Below are positions 11,101-19,950 of a stretch of 64,000 nucleotides of DNA, piece by piece. Both the position numbers and the translations under genes were made by a program. A model generated the notes under the pieces. It had not been told where the DNA came from. It was given only the letters and a program-made list of their open reading frames with translations, and searched no databases. This DNA is from Fomitopsis serialis (Eukaryota > Basidiomycota > Agaricomycetes > Polyporales > Fomitopsidaceae), in contig NW_025955049.1 in the NCBI RefSeq assembly GCF_022376445.1, forward strand, positions 1 through 64,000. Direction: 5' to 3'. Positions within the stretch are counted from its first letter, which is position 1, and each line of letters starts with the position of its first letter.

Positions 11101-12033
11101 ATCATGGATGACCGTGTCCAGATCAGCGAGCGAGTACTTGTGCTCGTCATCAGCTCCAGGATAGAGTGCTCGTAGGGCGGTCACGAACTCCTCGTAGGGT
11201 TTCGTAGCATCCTTGAATGTTGGCTGCATCATCCATAGGTCGGAGACGCGGATAGGAGGGTAGCGAACTGCCCATGACTTCTTGTCGGAGTCGTCGGTAA
11301 CTCGGCATCGTGCGAAGTGTGTTTCGAGGTCTTGGAAAAAGCGGTTGAATGAGAAAGGTTCTGACTCGTCGAAGACAGGTGCAGTGGAGTGTCCGCGTGC
11401 AGGCATTGAAGCCACCTTCGAGGCTGGTGCTCCTGTGTCGGCCATATTTGGACTCAGCTTCGAAGTGTTAGAAGGAGTTGGCGAAGCGATAGAAGGGATT
11501 GTTGAAATGTTCGAAGGTATTGTCGAAGTGTTTGAAGGGTTAGGGGTGTCGACGGTCGAAGTCCGTCGCGGCGCGGACTGCTCTGGTCCTGGAGGGACTG
11601 ACGACACTCTACGACTGGTGGGTATGGGTAGACGTGAGGTGGAAGATCCTCTACGCGTGGTGACTGTGGCTGAGGTGGGTTCCTCTCCTTCGAGAGGTGG
11701 TGATGGTGTTAGAAGCGGTAGAGGGGATCCGAAGACTAGTGACTCTAAGTCGTCTGCAAGCAAGAGTCTTCGAGCACGTCTGGAATGGGATGGGGTAGTA
11801 GGCACTTGGTCTCGAACGGAGCGTTCCGGATCGTCGTGATCGGGGACAAGCTCGACGTTTTCGGACGAAGAGGGGATAGTCGAAGGTCCTGGGAGAGGGT
11901 TGCTATGCCTGCGAAAGGCGGCGGCTGATCCGGGACCTAGACGACTGTCGATAGCGAGTGCGAGAAGAGGACTTTCGTAGTCTCGGTAGTCTTCAGGGTT
12001 GACGTCGAAGTTCCGACGCGGCGGAATCTTGCT
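8143..12033 (-). CDS. Gag-like protein with zinc knuckle, long degenerate repeats and a C-terminal membrane segment
   Basis: The frame is open from 12033 to the stop at 8143. The first in-frame ATG is at 11445 (1100 residues), yet about 196 codons upstream of it are conserved in the second copy at 56496-57258. Counting from 11805, residues 120-340 resemble a retrotransposon capsid (motifs FNRFFQDLETHF, LYPGADDEHKY, AYYRDFYMISEYLIARG). A CX2CX4CX4C knuckle (CFYCGRSGCWIGDC) begins at residue 388. Residues about 720-1010 are degenerate 11-13-residue repeats around SD.RPTSPK. A hydrophobic segment at about 1056-1077 (FYMCVVLFVTAALFFAFG) could cross a membrane, followed by about 140 polar residues. 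A membrane segment is odd for Gag. No enzyme motif is visible. The role is inferred to be particle formation in trans with another element. Confidence 0.8.
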   Translation of the reverse strand, partial: SKIPPRRNFDVNPEDYRDYESPLLALAIDSRLGPGSAAAFRRHSNPLPGPSTIPSSSENVELVPDHDDPERSVRDQVPTTPSHSRRARRLLLADDLESLVFGSPLPLLTPSPPLEGEEPTSATVTTRRGSSTSRLPIPTSRRVSSVPPGPEQSAPRRTSTVDTPNPSNTSTIPSNISTIPSIASPTPSNTSKLSPNMADTGAPASKVASMPARGHSTAPVFDESEPFSFNRFFQDLETHFARCRVTDDSDKKSWAVRYPPIRVSDLWMMQPTFKDATKPYEEFVTALRALYPGADDEHKYSLADLDTVIHDRIELGMTNALHLAAYYRDFYMISEYLIARGSLSTLEQDRKFQQGFPNTLWGPIEQRLFMRNPDRSRRKPWTFAEIYKSAQWVLDGPTPASTFRQARPPMPTTTPAVSILPSPPVTTKSEDLLPLLQMLIKTLEAQQSHSRSPEFSNSRDSPRCFYCGRSGCWIGDCEMFKEDRKKGLCRRNPDGKIVSFNNRFMSRQDGETLRDTIYEHARRSNKLGLSSSSSSGSGSAMQGATATQLLYEAVESPPIPTHALDIGEMLACMDTQLSRLTEIYAREQRKQTVVDRVVIEKHPLRSNTHLADQPLLPMTCSKFSERAPNHLPCSKTRPSTLAPAPVVRPTIDTESPAFPSANVRDMTYAPPPTQRFEATPTKFEASPRNFEASPTKRQSRASFFIAQPPPQLAELAVESSSNTPCVPLTSEELRKLPSYLRDRYWAALTPQTAERKTNQVSTNTAAMEPLSNYSLMIEDTSPAVTVLGDLLEGSLTLEETPTSSKSSDIRPTSSKSSDSRPTSPRLSDDQPAPPKCSDYRPMSLKPLNGDLPTSTESLSAPTTLDTPPISPKWPDHAPTSPKPSNGQAMSPRFLDYQQMSSNNLSMLMESLNTPTTFDTPSIPSELQHHAPTSQESSNFRATSLRLSDHHPRSTKSSKPLMPFLESSNCPLPSPEPSDLPAMLPKSLDAYAYAPKSSDYLSATTTPLDPPMMSTPTPSMLPDSAPTSSKLPCAVLPPKSSNTPTMDGLSPPLATMLPEHDEQPMLPSPPRPSLVSISALTEDGHNFSKGEDHHDHLVVPSPDTPRKLDPHLEDVEHTLLLSQPAGPPKHVSRVFYMCVVLFVTAALFFAFGDNLWPWDRRGVHEQQLRTFEDTYLVLPPDMAPDPTNLIVRRVNTLQRCPLHLGVEPERYETVRDLDFLRDDLEQAPNMSVRQSPNAKTRPRYHGPLVVQSRSHARHSVPLAREKEKESTMSLGASERFKDAFDKLDADSVLYEDS

Positions 12034-12042
12034 CTATATCCC

Positions 12043-12059
12043 CCTCGCGGTGGGCTCCA
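12043..12059 (-). other. Primer-binding site of the Gag-only element
   Basis: Three bases downstream of the 5' LTR (element sense) stands TGGAGCCCACCGCGAGG, which begins with the TGG expected to pair with a tRNA 3' CCA end. The same sequence follows the LTR of the second copy (about 56470-56486). The matching tRNA cannot be named without the genome's tRNA set. Confidence 0.6.
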
Positions 12060-12062
12060 AGA

Positions 12063-13040
12063 TGACGCGACCGAAAAGAACACAAAAGCCACACAAAAAC
12101 CCAACCGTGAGGTCGAGCAGTGGTATGCGAGGCCTCTGCGTCTATGAGATGTACGGGGGACTGTACAGTGGTCTAGGTAAGAAGGAGGAGGACGGACAAG
12201 ACTCCGAACGACGTGGGAGAGCTTCGAAGATGTCGAAGACTGTTCGAAGGCGAGGGCTAAGCCTCGAAGGTAGGAGGGAGGGTTTCGACAGACGGGTCGA
12301 ACGAACGGTGACAAGGAAGGCGAGCGACGGCAGGAGAAGAAGTGTAGAGCCTCTCGGGGCAACTACGAGCTGGCGAACGTACTGGCGAACTGACTGACTG
12401 GCTTCGAACGTACTGACTGACTGGCGAACTTGCTGACTTCGAACGTACTGGCTGACTGACGAACCTCGCCGGTGCGAGGTGAGATTGAGAGGGTAAGGGG
12501 GTCTCTGAGATTCGAAGGGAACCAGTCCCAGAGTATATACAGGGAAACACGGCTATTACCACTACGGAGCTCCGACGGCCCCAAACATCCGGCTATGGCT
12601 TCTAACACGTGACAACTGCTCTCGGGCTCGCTAACCAGTGGTCCGAAGGCCGACCGGCTATCACATGACGCCGGAAACCGAGACCACTCGTCAAGGATGT
12701 GAGACGACCTGCAAGGACTCACTGGACATCCTGTAGCATCCTATGGTCTCGCAGGAGATCTTCTAACACCGTAGCACGTCTTCTAACATGTTCGAGTGTC
12801 TTTAACACATAGTGTATCTTCGAGTGACCTGCGTGTTCTGGGGTCATCTAGATAGGTGGGTAGGTGCTCCTATAGCGTCACTGAGGTGCCGGAAGGTCGC
12901 GGATAGTCTTCTAAGGTGAGCCAGGGTTGGCTACGAACTTCGAAATCTTCGAACAGTTGTAGTGGATCTTCTAAGAGCTTCGGAGCATCGTAGAGGCCTA
13001 GATTGCGTTTTCGGGGCTTAGATAGCCTAGAGGCGTATCA
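12063..13040 (-). repeat. 5' LTR of the Gag-only element
   Basis: Direct copy of 6966-7944, one base shorter (a TTTT run reduced to TTT near 12802). As the element is on the minus strand, this copy provides the promoter, reading toward the Gag frame at 12033. Confidence 0.9.
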
Positions 13041-15252
13041 ACGTCCAGATGGCCGACGAAGACCTCGGACGCAGCCGAGAAGAACCAGTCAGTGAATCGC
13101 CTGGCCCAGAGGCGAGGCGCACACAGAGTCCCTCAGTTGCTCAAGACGCGCCCAACCAACTCGACGCCCGTCCTGCACAGCAGAACGGTGTCGACCCAGA
13201 TGCTGAAATCCATAGGCCCGAGCCTCCAGGAGGGCACAACTTGGGTGGTCGTACTGTGAGTGTGAACGCGAATCCCGAGCGTCGTTGATTAATGTCCGCG
13301 CGTAGGTCATACCTGCGTCTCGAGACGACGTCTACCGGATCGACAAGGAGATGGGCGCCATCCACGGGGAGGTCAAGGCGATAAGAGAAGTACTAACGAG
13401 CAAACTTGGAAAAGGAAAAGGAAGGGCGGAGAATGACTCGGATGCTGACGATGAAAGCGACGAATTGGGGCTGCCAGCCAAGCGTCCCAAGAAGTACGGA
13501 TTTCCTAAGCGCCGTTCTGCGGATGCAACGGGACTCGCGGTGCGATGCTCTATATTTCAATTCCACAGAGTTAGCTTAACTCGTTGTCAGTCTAACGTTC
13601 GGAGCCACGCCCGTGTTCTCATGAAGCGCGACACGAGTGACTTCCGTATCCGGCGTCGATCAGTCGCGACACCAGAAGAGCTTGAAGGCTTCCAGGAAGG
13701 CCGCTGTTGTACAGCGAAGAAGTTCAAACTGGACTTGAACGGCACGGCGGCCAACAAATGGAACAAGTCCGCAACAGAGGTATTTACTGACAGTTTCCTG
13801 GAATGCAAGCAATACCAGTGGAAGCAGAGGTCAAAGATATCGGCGGCGTTTAGGTCCCACTTGCGGGGGCTAATCAAGAAGTACAGGGAGCAACTATCGA
13901 GACCGACCCCGGAAGCCATCCTTGCGACGAAACTGCAGCACAGTCGCCAGCAGCGGAAGCAGAACGTAAGTGACTGAGCATCATAGGTTGCATGATACCT
14001 AATTCATCAGCATAGAAATTCCAACGGCGACTCGCCTCTTGTCTGGATTACGATCAATTGCGCCCTCATCAACACCTCATCAGAATCCTTGGTCCCAATG
14101 GTATGAGCTCGGACGAGCCTGACAGCACTCCAGGACAGTTCCGCGTTCTGCGTAAGCCGTGGAGACAGTCACAACTCACTCGATTCTTGAGCGTCTTTGA
14201 TGCTGCACACGAGAGGAGTAGGGCTCCGCCAGGCCAGCCGGTGACGCGCGGTGCCTTGCCCGGTCGTCGCGTAGCATCTGACTCAATCGACGGTCAACGA
14301 CCGGCCGTCAAAAGGCTGCCGATCAATGCTTACGACCCTCATTGGTATGGCCAGCTCTCAAGCATTGAGAAAGAAGAGCTGCGTGTCGACTCTAGGCCGT
14401 ACAACTTCAGCATCGAGTCCAACTTCTTGCGGTAAGGGTGTATCATCGTTCGCTTGACATACGTAACCACTGCTGACTACGACACGTTAGGGAGATGGGT
14501 CTGCAACCGATTTCGATATCAGACGGTACACAAGAGGAGCCTGGCAACGCGGAAGCGGGGCCGAGTAGCTTGCAGTGATGGTATAGGTGCCACTCACGAC
14601 GATCGGACGATGGCGGGGGCAAGGATTGTAGTACACTGGCAGAGCATATATAGCATAGTATGCGAGGTAAAGACTACTGCATCGATCACGACTGTGTACG
14701 CTATGGAGAATCCAATGTCATGGTATGAACCTCGATCCTACTTCTCTAAGCATTCTTCTCCCGCCATCTCCCGTTTCAAATCGCCGCAGCTCACACGTTG
14801 GTCAGGGGAATATTAATACTGGTATCGGGTCGTCCGCTGGCAACCCGTAGGCCACTGTGCTTAACGTCAAGCACGCTAATGAGTGGCTCCACGAGTGGCT
14901 CAGTATGCAAATCAGGTGGAGTGTGATGCGGCTTTAGCACGCCTCGTGCACGGAACGCACTGGATACGGCAAAGCTGTGTTCAAAGGTCTGTTTTTGTCC
15001 TCACTGACAATGCTCGCTTTCCTTTAGTTCAGCGAACGCTAGTACACATGGAGTCCCCTCCTCCTCCTCAACACGAAGTCTCCCGTCGCGATGCATGTGC
15101 ATAAGCCATGTGGCTAGTGCTTATCACAGGCCGTACTGTTCCCGACTCGTATTAAATAAAGTGTCATGTATCGCGCTCGCACCCTCTATCCCACACAACA
15201 CATGCAACAGAGGCACTCGCCGGAACAGACTAGGACTGTGGTACCGAACACA

Positions 15253-15618
15253 ATGTGGGCATTTGAACCTACGAGGACGCCACATTCGTCAGTGGAACGG
15301 TATTTCCGTTGAATGTCGTGGCTTTATTGACATTACCATATACTACAGGGATCATAATCAACTGAGCAGGAAACGTCACCGCGAGACGGATGATGCGTTT
15401 GTCGAAGAGGGCCAATCAGCTCTGCGCCCCGGCTTTCGATGCGGCTATACTCGTAGCCCAACTGGAACGCGCGATCAACCGAAGTCAAAGCGCAAATGCC
15501 TGTCTCCCTATTCTGTGCAGGTGAGCGACGACTGCATGTAGGTGTCTCGTCCTGTATCACAAACTTATAAGCTAACAACGGCATTTCTCAGCATGTCCGA
15601 CCTGAATCAAGAGCCTGA
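15253..15618 (+). CDS. Possible small three-exon gene, hypothetical
   Basis: Model: 15253-15299, 15349-15520 and 15592-15618, giving 81 residues in phase with two GT..AG introns of 49 and 71 nt. The second intron has a good branch region (GCTAACAACG) and a CTCAG acceptor. The product is basic, with an RKRHRE patch, and has no known domain. It follows the interrupted gene in the same orientation and might be the remains of a larger gene, since an alternative frame after the second acceptor is also open (to 15754). Confidence 0.3.
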
Positions 15619-16012
15619 CATCGTCGCCACTGGCAGTGCAGACACTGCCAAATTTGCATGCGGAACCGTTGCGATCAGATCAGCGATTCCCGACGCAGCA
15701 TCGTATGCATCAGGAAAAACCCACTTTCCTTATTTGGACTTCACGCATGTTTAAACTACTTCACGTAACGTCGTCTTACTTCGTAACATCATTAAGTCTT
15801 AAATGCATAAATACGTTCCCTGAAGACTGGTGAAGTGCACTTAAATCAAGTATGACATTAATACCTCTGTTTCAAGGCCACTGAAGTGCAAATGAAGACT
15901 CATGTTGAAAGCTACAGAGGTGCTTACGTACATGTAACTAGTACTCACACTCCATAGAACTACTCTACTCTGGTACTGCGATGACATGGTTGTTCACTTT
16001 TGCTGTGAATGT

Positions 16013-16067
16013 GAAGCCTTGAGCTTGCGGCGTGCTTCACTGCAGTACGTCGCAAACTCAAGGCTTC
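16013..16067. other. Hairpin-forming inverted repeat, 17-bp arms
   Basis: GAAGCCTTGAGCTTGCG at 16013-16029 pairs with CGCAAACTCAAGGCTTC at 16051-16067 with one mismatch across a 21-nt loop. There is no T-run to suggest a terminator. It could be the end of a small foldback element or a structured transcript segment. Confidence 0.6.
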
Positions 16068-16199
16068 GCATTGCTTTGTGAGTTGCGCTTTCGACCGACT
16101 GGGAGTCTAATGGGCAAGTACTGGCATGCTGTGGCGACGGGCTGCATGTACCGTGCACGGTCACTGGCACCCGTGACCCGCGTACCCGTACCCATGTAC

Positions 16200-17640
16200 G
16201 GTGCTAACCGCACCCGGGTTCACTGCCGGTGTTGGCGGTGGTCCGCGAGTTGACCACCCTCGGTGGTACCTCCGAGTCGGCGGGTGTGCGCTTGCTGCCT
16301 GCGCCCGCCGTCTTCGTCTTCCTCCCCGTCCTCCCCACTCGCTCGTGCTCGCGTGTCCCCACTCGTCACGCGCCATCCGTACGCCCTTCCGCGTACCAGC
16401 CGCTGTGCCCGTGCCCGCGGTGCGCTCGTCTGCTGCGTTTGCACGCGGGGCACTGGCCCTGGGTGCTCGCGGTTGGCGTGTTGTACACGCCCCAGCCCTG
16501 TCCACCGTCAGTTTCCGTCCTTTGCTCACGCCGGCGTGGTCCATTCGCCGGCCATGTTAGCACGCCCGCGGTCGGCGTAGTGCCCTGGCCGCCCGCCTGC
16601 CCGCTCGCCAACCGTATCTGTTCGCTGGGCATTCACAGAGCGCACTCGCGGTTGCTGTGCGTGTCGTCGCCCGCTTACCCCGCTTACCCGCCCACTCATC
16701 CGCTCGTCTGACCGCTTGCCTGCCCGTCTGTTCGCTCGTCTGCCCGTCCGTCCATCCGCCTGTCCGTCCATCCACCTCTCCGCCCGCCCAATCGGACGCG
16801 TGTCCGTCGACCGTGTCTGCGTGCTGGGCATTCGCCCAACACAATCGCGGTCGGTGTGTGTCACCCGCCCGCTGTGTCTGCTTACCCGCCCACTAGTCAA
16901 CTTGCTCGCCCAGCTGCCCGGCCACTCACCGAGATGTCTGCCCACCGCCCACCCACCCACTGGCCCGCTCGGTTTCTCACCTGTTCGCCCTGCCGCCCGC
17001 CCACTTGTGCTTCCTCCTCGTAGTCCCTGGCCATGTCGCCCGTTCGTCGGCCGCGTCTGCGCGCAGGGCATTGGCCCTGCGCGCGCGTGGGTGACGTGCG
17101 CGCTGTGCAGCAGACGGACAACTCGCCGGCTTACTCACTCTTCCGCCCGCGTCTGTGTTCGTCAGCGGTGTCTGCCAGCCGCCCCTTGCCAGGTATCCAC
17201 TCACCTTGCCGATCCTCGCCTGCCCGCCTGCCTACCATTCACCCGTCAACCGTTCATCGGCCATGCCTGCATGCAGGGCATTGGCCTTGCATGCTCGCGG
17301 TCGTCGTGCGCGTCGTGCTGCACGTCGCTGCCGCATTCTGTGTCGGCAATCAGTGAGCTCGCTGGCGCTAATAAGCACTCACTGGCCGTCGCCGTCGCCC
17401 TCGCCGTCGCCGTCGCCCTCGCCCTCGCCCTCGCCCTCGCCCTCGCCCGTCCCCGCCGCCTGCTCACCCATCCCCCCTGGTCCGCTCCTCGTCTGCGCCT
17501 ACCGTCCGCTCGTCGCTGTGCCCGCGGCCGCGGTATGTTCGTCGACTGCGCCTCTATGCGGGGCCTTTGCCGTACTTGCTCGGTGTCCGCGTGTGCGCCG
17601 TATCCGTGTGTTGTGGCGCTGGATTAGTGGTCCTCACGCC
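16200..17640 (+). repeat. GC-rich degenerate minisatellite with interspersed palindromic units (locus 2 of 3)
   Basis: Plus-strand variants of CCCGCTCGCCCGTCTG run through the block. They are interrupted near 16434-16475, 16605-16665, 16810-16860, 17045-17100, 17260-17310 and 17525-17590 by a palindromic unit typified by GCATGCAGGGCATTGGCC followed by TTGCATGC. A hexamer microsatellite (CGCCCT/CGCCGT) occupies 17395-17450. ORFs such as 16716-17627 are low-complexity by-products. This is the same family as 3780-4765, in the opposite orientation. Confidence 0.75.
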
Positions 17641-17751
17641 GTGACCGGTGGGTGCTGATGCGCGGATGGAGTGGCAGCAAGGACCAACGGAGAGGGCGAA
17701 AGAGCGAGGTGGCAACCTTCAGGAATGTCGCGCACGCCACGTCTGGGCGCT

Positions 17752-17777
17752 CGGTATTGCCTCTTTCGGCAATACCG
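17752..17777. other. Perfect 10-bp stem-loop
   Basis: CGGTATTGCC and GGCAATACCG flank the 6-nt loop TCTTTC. It sits in the gene-free stretch 17641-18246, where no coding region is supported. Confidence 0.6.
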
Positions 17778-18246
17778 TCACGAGTCGGTGACACCGCGCA
17801 GTACTACGGTGCAGTAAGTACTAGTCGTGGGTGTACCCGCTACCCGCGTCCAACCTTAGTATTCAGTCGTCGGGGTTGCGTTAAGGGCCAAGGTGCGTAG
17901 TAAAGGTGCGTAGACTTGAGGGTCACGCGGTCCTGGGTTCGCTGACGACGGGTGACCTGCTGTAGAGCGTCCGTGCGGGAGCCGTTCACCCGATATGTGC
18001 GTCCGGAGTCGCGGCTGACGATGATCGTTGGGAGTGAAAGGGACGGTGGCATCGCACGAGCGATCGACGCACGCGAACTCGTCCGAGTGCTGTAGGTCTT
18101 GAGTAGTCAGTACACGTTGCCGTAGTTGGGGGGTAGAGTTGTCAGAGGATCAGCGCACCTGTCATGTCATGACCGTTCATATAAGGGGCCGTCGCACCGT
18201 CTTCCAGATGTCAGTTAGCGAGTGCACGCACGGTCCCAGAAGCTGT

Positions 18247-19398
18247 CGTCAGACCGAAGGCCAGGTCAGGTGTTCGATTGGAGCGACCACTGGCGGGGGT
18301 CGCAACGTAGACGGTCCGAACGCCGGGATGTCATCGACATCCGCTTCGGTGAGGCCAGCAGCCTGGAGGATCTGCAGAGCGATGTCGTCGAGCCCATTCG
18401 TCTTCGCCGTGAGATAAGCAAGAGTATCTGTGAAAACGTTCAGCGGGTGATCAAGAGTCTGACAAGAGAACGCACGAGCACGAAGGCCGATGTCTCGCAA
18501 CACAACGATGAGCCCCAAAATGTCGCCCGAATACAGCGCGTTGTGGAACCGAGACATGGGGTCACCCCTTGAATCAGCGATCTTCTGCATCTGCAGCAGT
18601 TTGTCAGTGCTTCCCTTAGTGAGTATGTGAAGGGCAGACGTTCTTCGTCTGCTGGAAGGCCTTCGCGCAATGCAATCTACGAGCGATGGTCAGATCGCTG
18701 ATGCACTATAGTAACGTATGTGCATACCTCCAGGAAACCCTTCTGTTGTAGGTGCGCGATGACACTTTTACGAGTAGGTTAGACGTGCGAATGACGTGCA
18801 ACATCTGCTCATGATTGTTTCGCAACAGAGCCAGTTTAGATCGGTATTCAGTCGCGTCGATGGTGATAGTCCTGGGGCGTGCAGATCGATCAAGGCAGTG
18901 GACGGTCTTTCCCTTCAATGACGCGCACTGAGTAGACAGGGTTGTCGAGCGTGCAGATGACGCCGCGGTCCCTGCAATATGGTCAAATGAAGGCGACCGT
19001 CGTGACATAAAGCAGCGTTACGCACCCCTGCGCAAGGCAGTACTTGATGTGGTTCAACGTCGAGTAGATGAACACGCCGGAGTCGTCCCAAGCACCAGAC
19101 TTGATGCGAATCGTTTTGTGAATGAGGGTGCGCTCCGAAAAGTTCTTCGCGACGGTGATCGCTGTGGAATGCTCATCAACGGGACATCAGAGCGTTATGT
19201 GCCAGATACGTACTATGCTTGCTGAGGAGGGCGACCAATGTACCGTCCGGCCTCCATACAACGTACTTGACCGGCGGAGTAGTGATCTCCACACGCTTCT
19301 TCTGCTATTGGATATCGTAAAGTAGGATTGACGTTGTCGAGCTGAGGATGAGGCTCGCGGTGCCACCGTAGAAGAACTCGTTCGTCTGGGTTCACCCG
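18247..19398 (-). pseudogene. COPA: Decayed intron-bearing fragment of the coatomer alpha subunit (COPA) gene
   Basis: Read on the minus strand from 19398 the segment gives, in order, FFYGGTASLIL, LYDIQ followed by a stop, [126 protein letters not shown] and LTEADVDDIPAFGPSTLRPP. This is the order found in the middle of COPI subunit alpha, a coat protein of Golgi-to-ER vesicles. At least one in-frame stop, a frameshift near 18915 and a deletion of roughly 100 residues between QQKGFLE and QQTKN make it non-functional. GT..AG introns are still present, so it came from genomic DNA, not from a processed transcript. It lies about 550 bp beyond the stop of the Plavaka-type transposase gene and may have been captured by that element (inference). 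Confidence 0.85.
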
Positions 19399-19950
19399 AC
19401 TGGACGGGCTACAAGTCAACCGCCGAGTGAGAAAGAATACATCTGAGAGCACAGGTGAGTAGATGGGAAAGTAGACTGCCGACCAAGATTGTAGAGAGGT
19501 GGTTGAATGCGGACAGGCGGGAAGGGAGACCTGAGCGAGTGGGCGGGGTGCAAGCGGGCGGCCGAGTGGGCGGTCGGACGACTGGACGTGCGACAAGTCG
19601 ACGGCTGGGAGAGAAAGAAAGAAGCCGAAAGCACTAGTGAGCTCACGAAAAGGAAGGCTACCGAGCAAGGTCGTAGTGGGACGGTAGAAGGCGAGCAGGC
19701 GAGAAGGCAGGTGAGCGAGGTAGGAGAGGTGGTGTGGAGTTGTTGACGAGGACCGAAGTGCGAGGCGCCCATTCCGGAGGATGCCGAGTGAAGTTGGCGA
19801 TCGCACGGTTGAGTGAAGCAATAAAATACGATTTGAAGAGCGATGAAGTTCCGTTGAAGTATCGTTGAGGATGACATGAATACTTGACAGAGTTCCAAAT
19901 AGTAGAGATCAAACATTGTTCAGTTCGTACTAAAGTTCTATGTAAGTATT
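19399..19950. other. Non-coding stretch between the COPA fragment and the transposase 3' end
   Basis: No gene is supported. 19440-19740 is purine/GC-rich with weak GGGCGGCCGAGTGGGCGG-type repetition resembling the minisatellites elsewhere in the window. Past 19800 the DNA becomes AT-rich, as expected for the 3' flank of the transposase gene. Confidence 0.4.

Larger units (their letters stand above)
6966..13040 (-). mobile_element. LTR retrotransposon, Gag-only (non-autonomous), minus strand
   Basis: A 6075-bp element bounded by direct repeats 6966-7944 (979 bp) and 12063-13040 (978 bp). In element orientation the LTRs start TGATACGC and end GCGTCA, the usual TG..CA. ACGT stands on both outer sides (6962-6965 and 13041-13044) as a probable target duplication. 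Where I compared the LTRs they differ by one deleted T in a T-run, so insertion looks recent. A primer-binding site follows the 5' LTR and a purine tract precedes the 3' LTR. The only long frame is Gag-like. No protease, reverse transcriptase, RNase H or integrase is present, so it must use enzymes supplied by another element. A second, older copy lies on the plus strand at 55.97-64 kb. Confidence 0.88.
6460..14578 (+). pseudogene. Five-exon uncharacterised Agaricomycete gene, first exon split by an LTR retrotransposon
   Basis: Coding segments: 6460-6965 plus 13045-13255 (exon 1, split by the element at 6966-13040), 13306-13539, 13591-13965, 14016-14431 and 14491-14578. Leaving out the insertion and one copy of the ACGT target duplication, the frame runs through without a stop and totals 1830 nt (609 residues), with GT..AG introns of 50-59 nt. 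The N-terminal 300 residues are disordered. The rest is basic, with KGKGKGR and KRPKKYGFPKRR patches that could act as nuclear signals. Later motifs are KLDLNGTAANKWNKSA, KFQRRLAS, GMSSDE, and NAYDPHWY near the C terminus. From memory these resemble a multi-copy Agaricomycete family without known function; that match is inferred. The insertion should abolish a normal product unless the element is removed or spliced out. Confidence 0.7.
14579..16199. other. Stretch with little recognisable coding content
   Basis: Apart from the small model at 15253-15618, no gene is supported. From 15760 to 15960 the DNA is AT-richer, with recurring AAGTGCACTTAAAT and GAAGTGCAAATGAAG motifs. Similar wording (CTTAAGTGCAACTAAGC) occurs at 35280-35310. 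Such sequence often marks short non-autonomous elements, but no boundaries could be fixed. Confidence 0.4.

Noticed and set aside
12999..13040. Exon-like ORFs inside the LTRs (for example 11937-12362 and 7160-7465, minus)
   Set aside because: They are identical in both LTRs and the more diverged third copy does not keep them as clearly as the Gag frame; treated as LTR sequence.
16716..17627. 303-codon plus-strand ORF over the second minisatellite
   Set aside because: Same repeat artefact; the peptide repeats with the DNA units.
19213..19821. 202-codon minus-strand ORF
   Set aside because: It partly overlaps the COPA fragment in a different frame and otherwise covers a GC-rich repeat; the COPA frame explains the conserved sequence.
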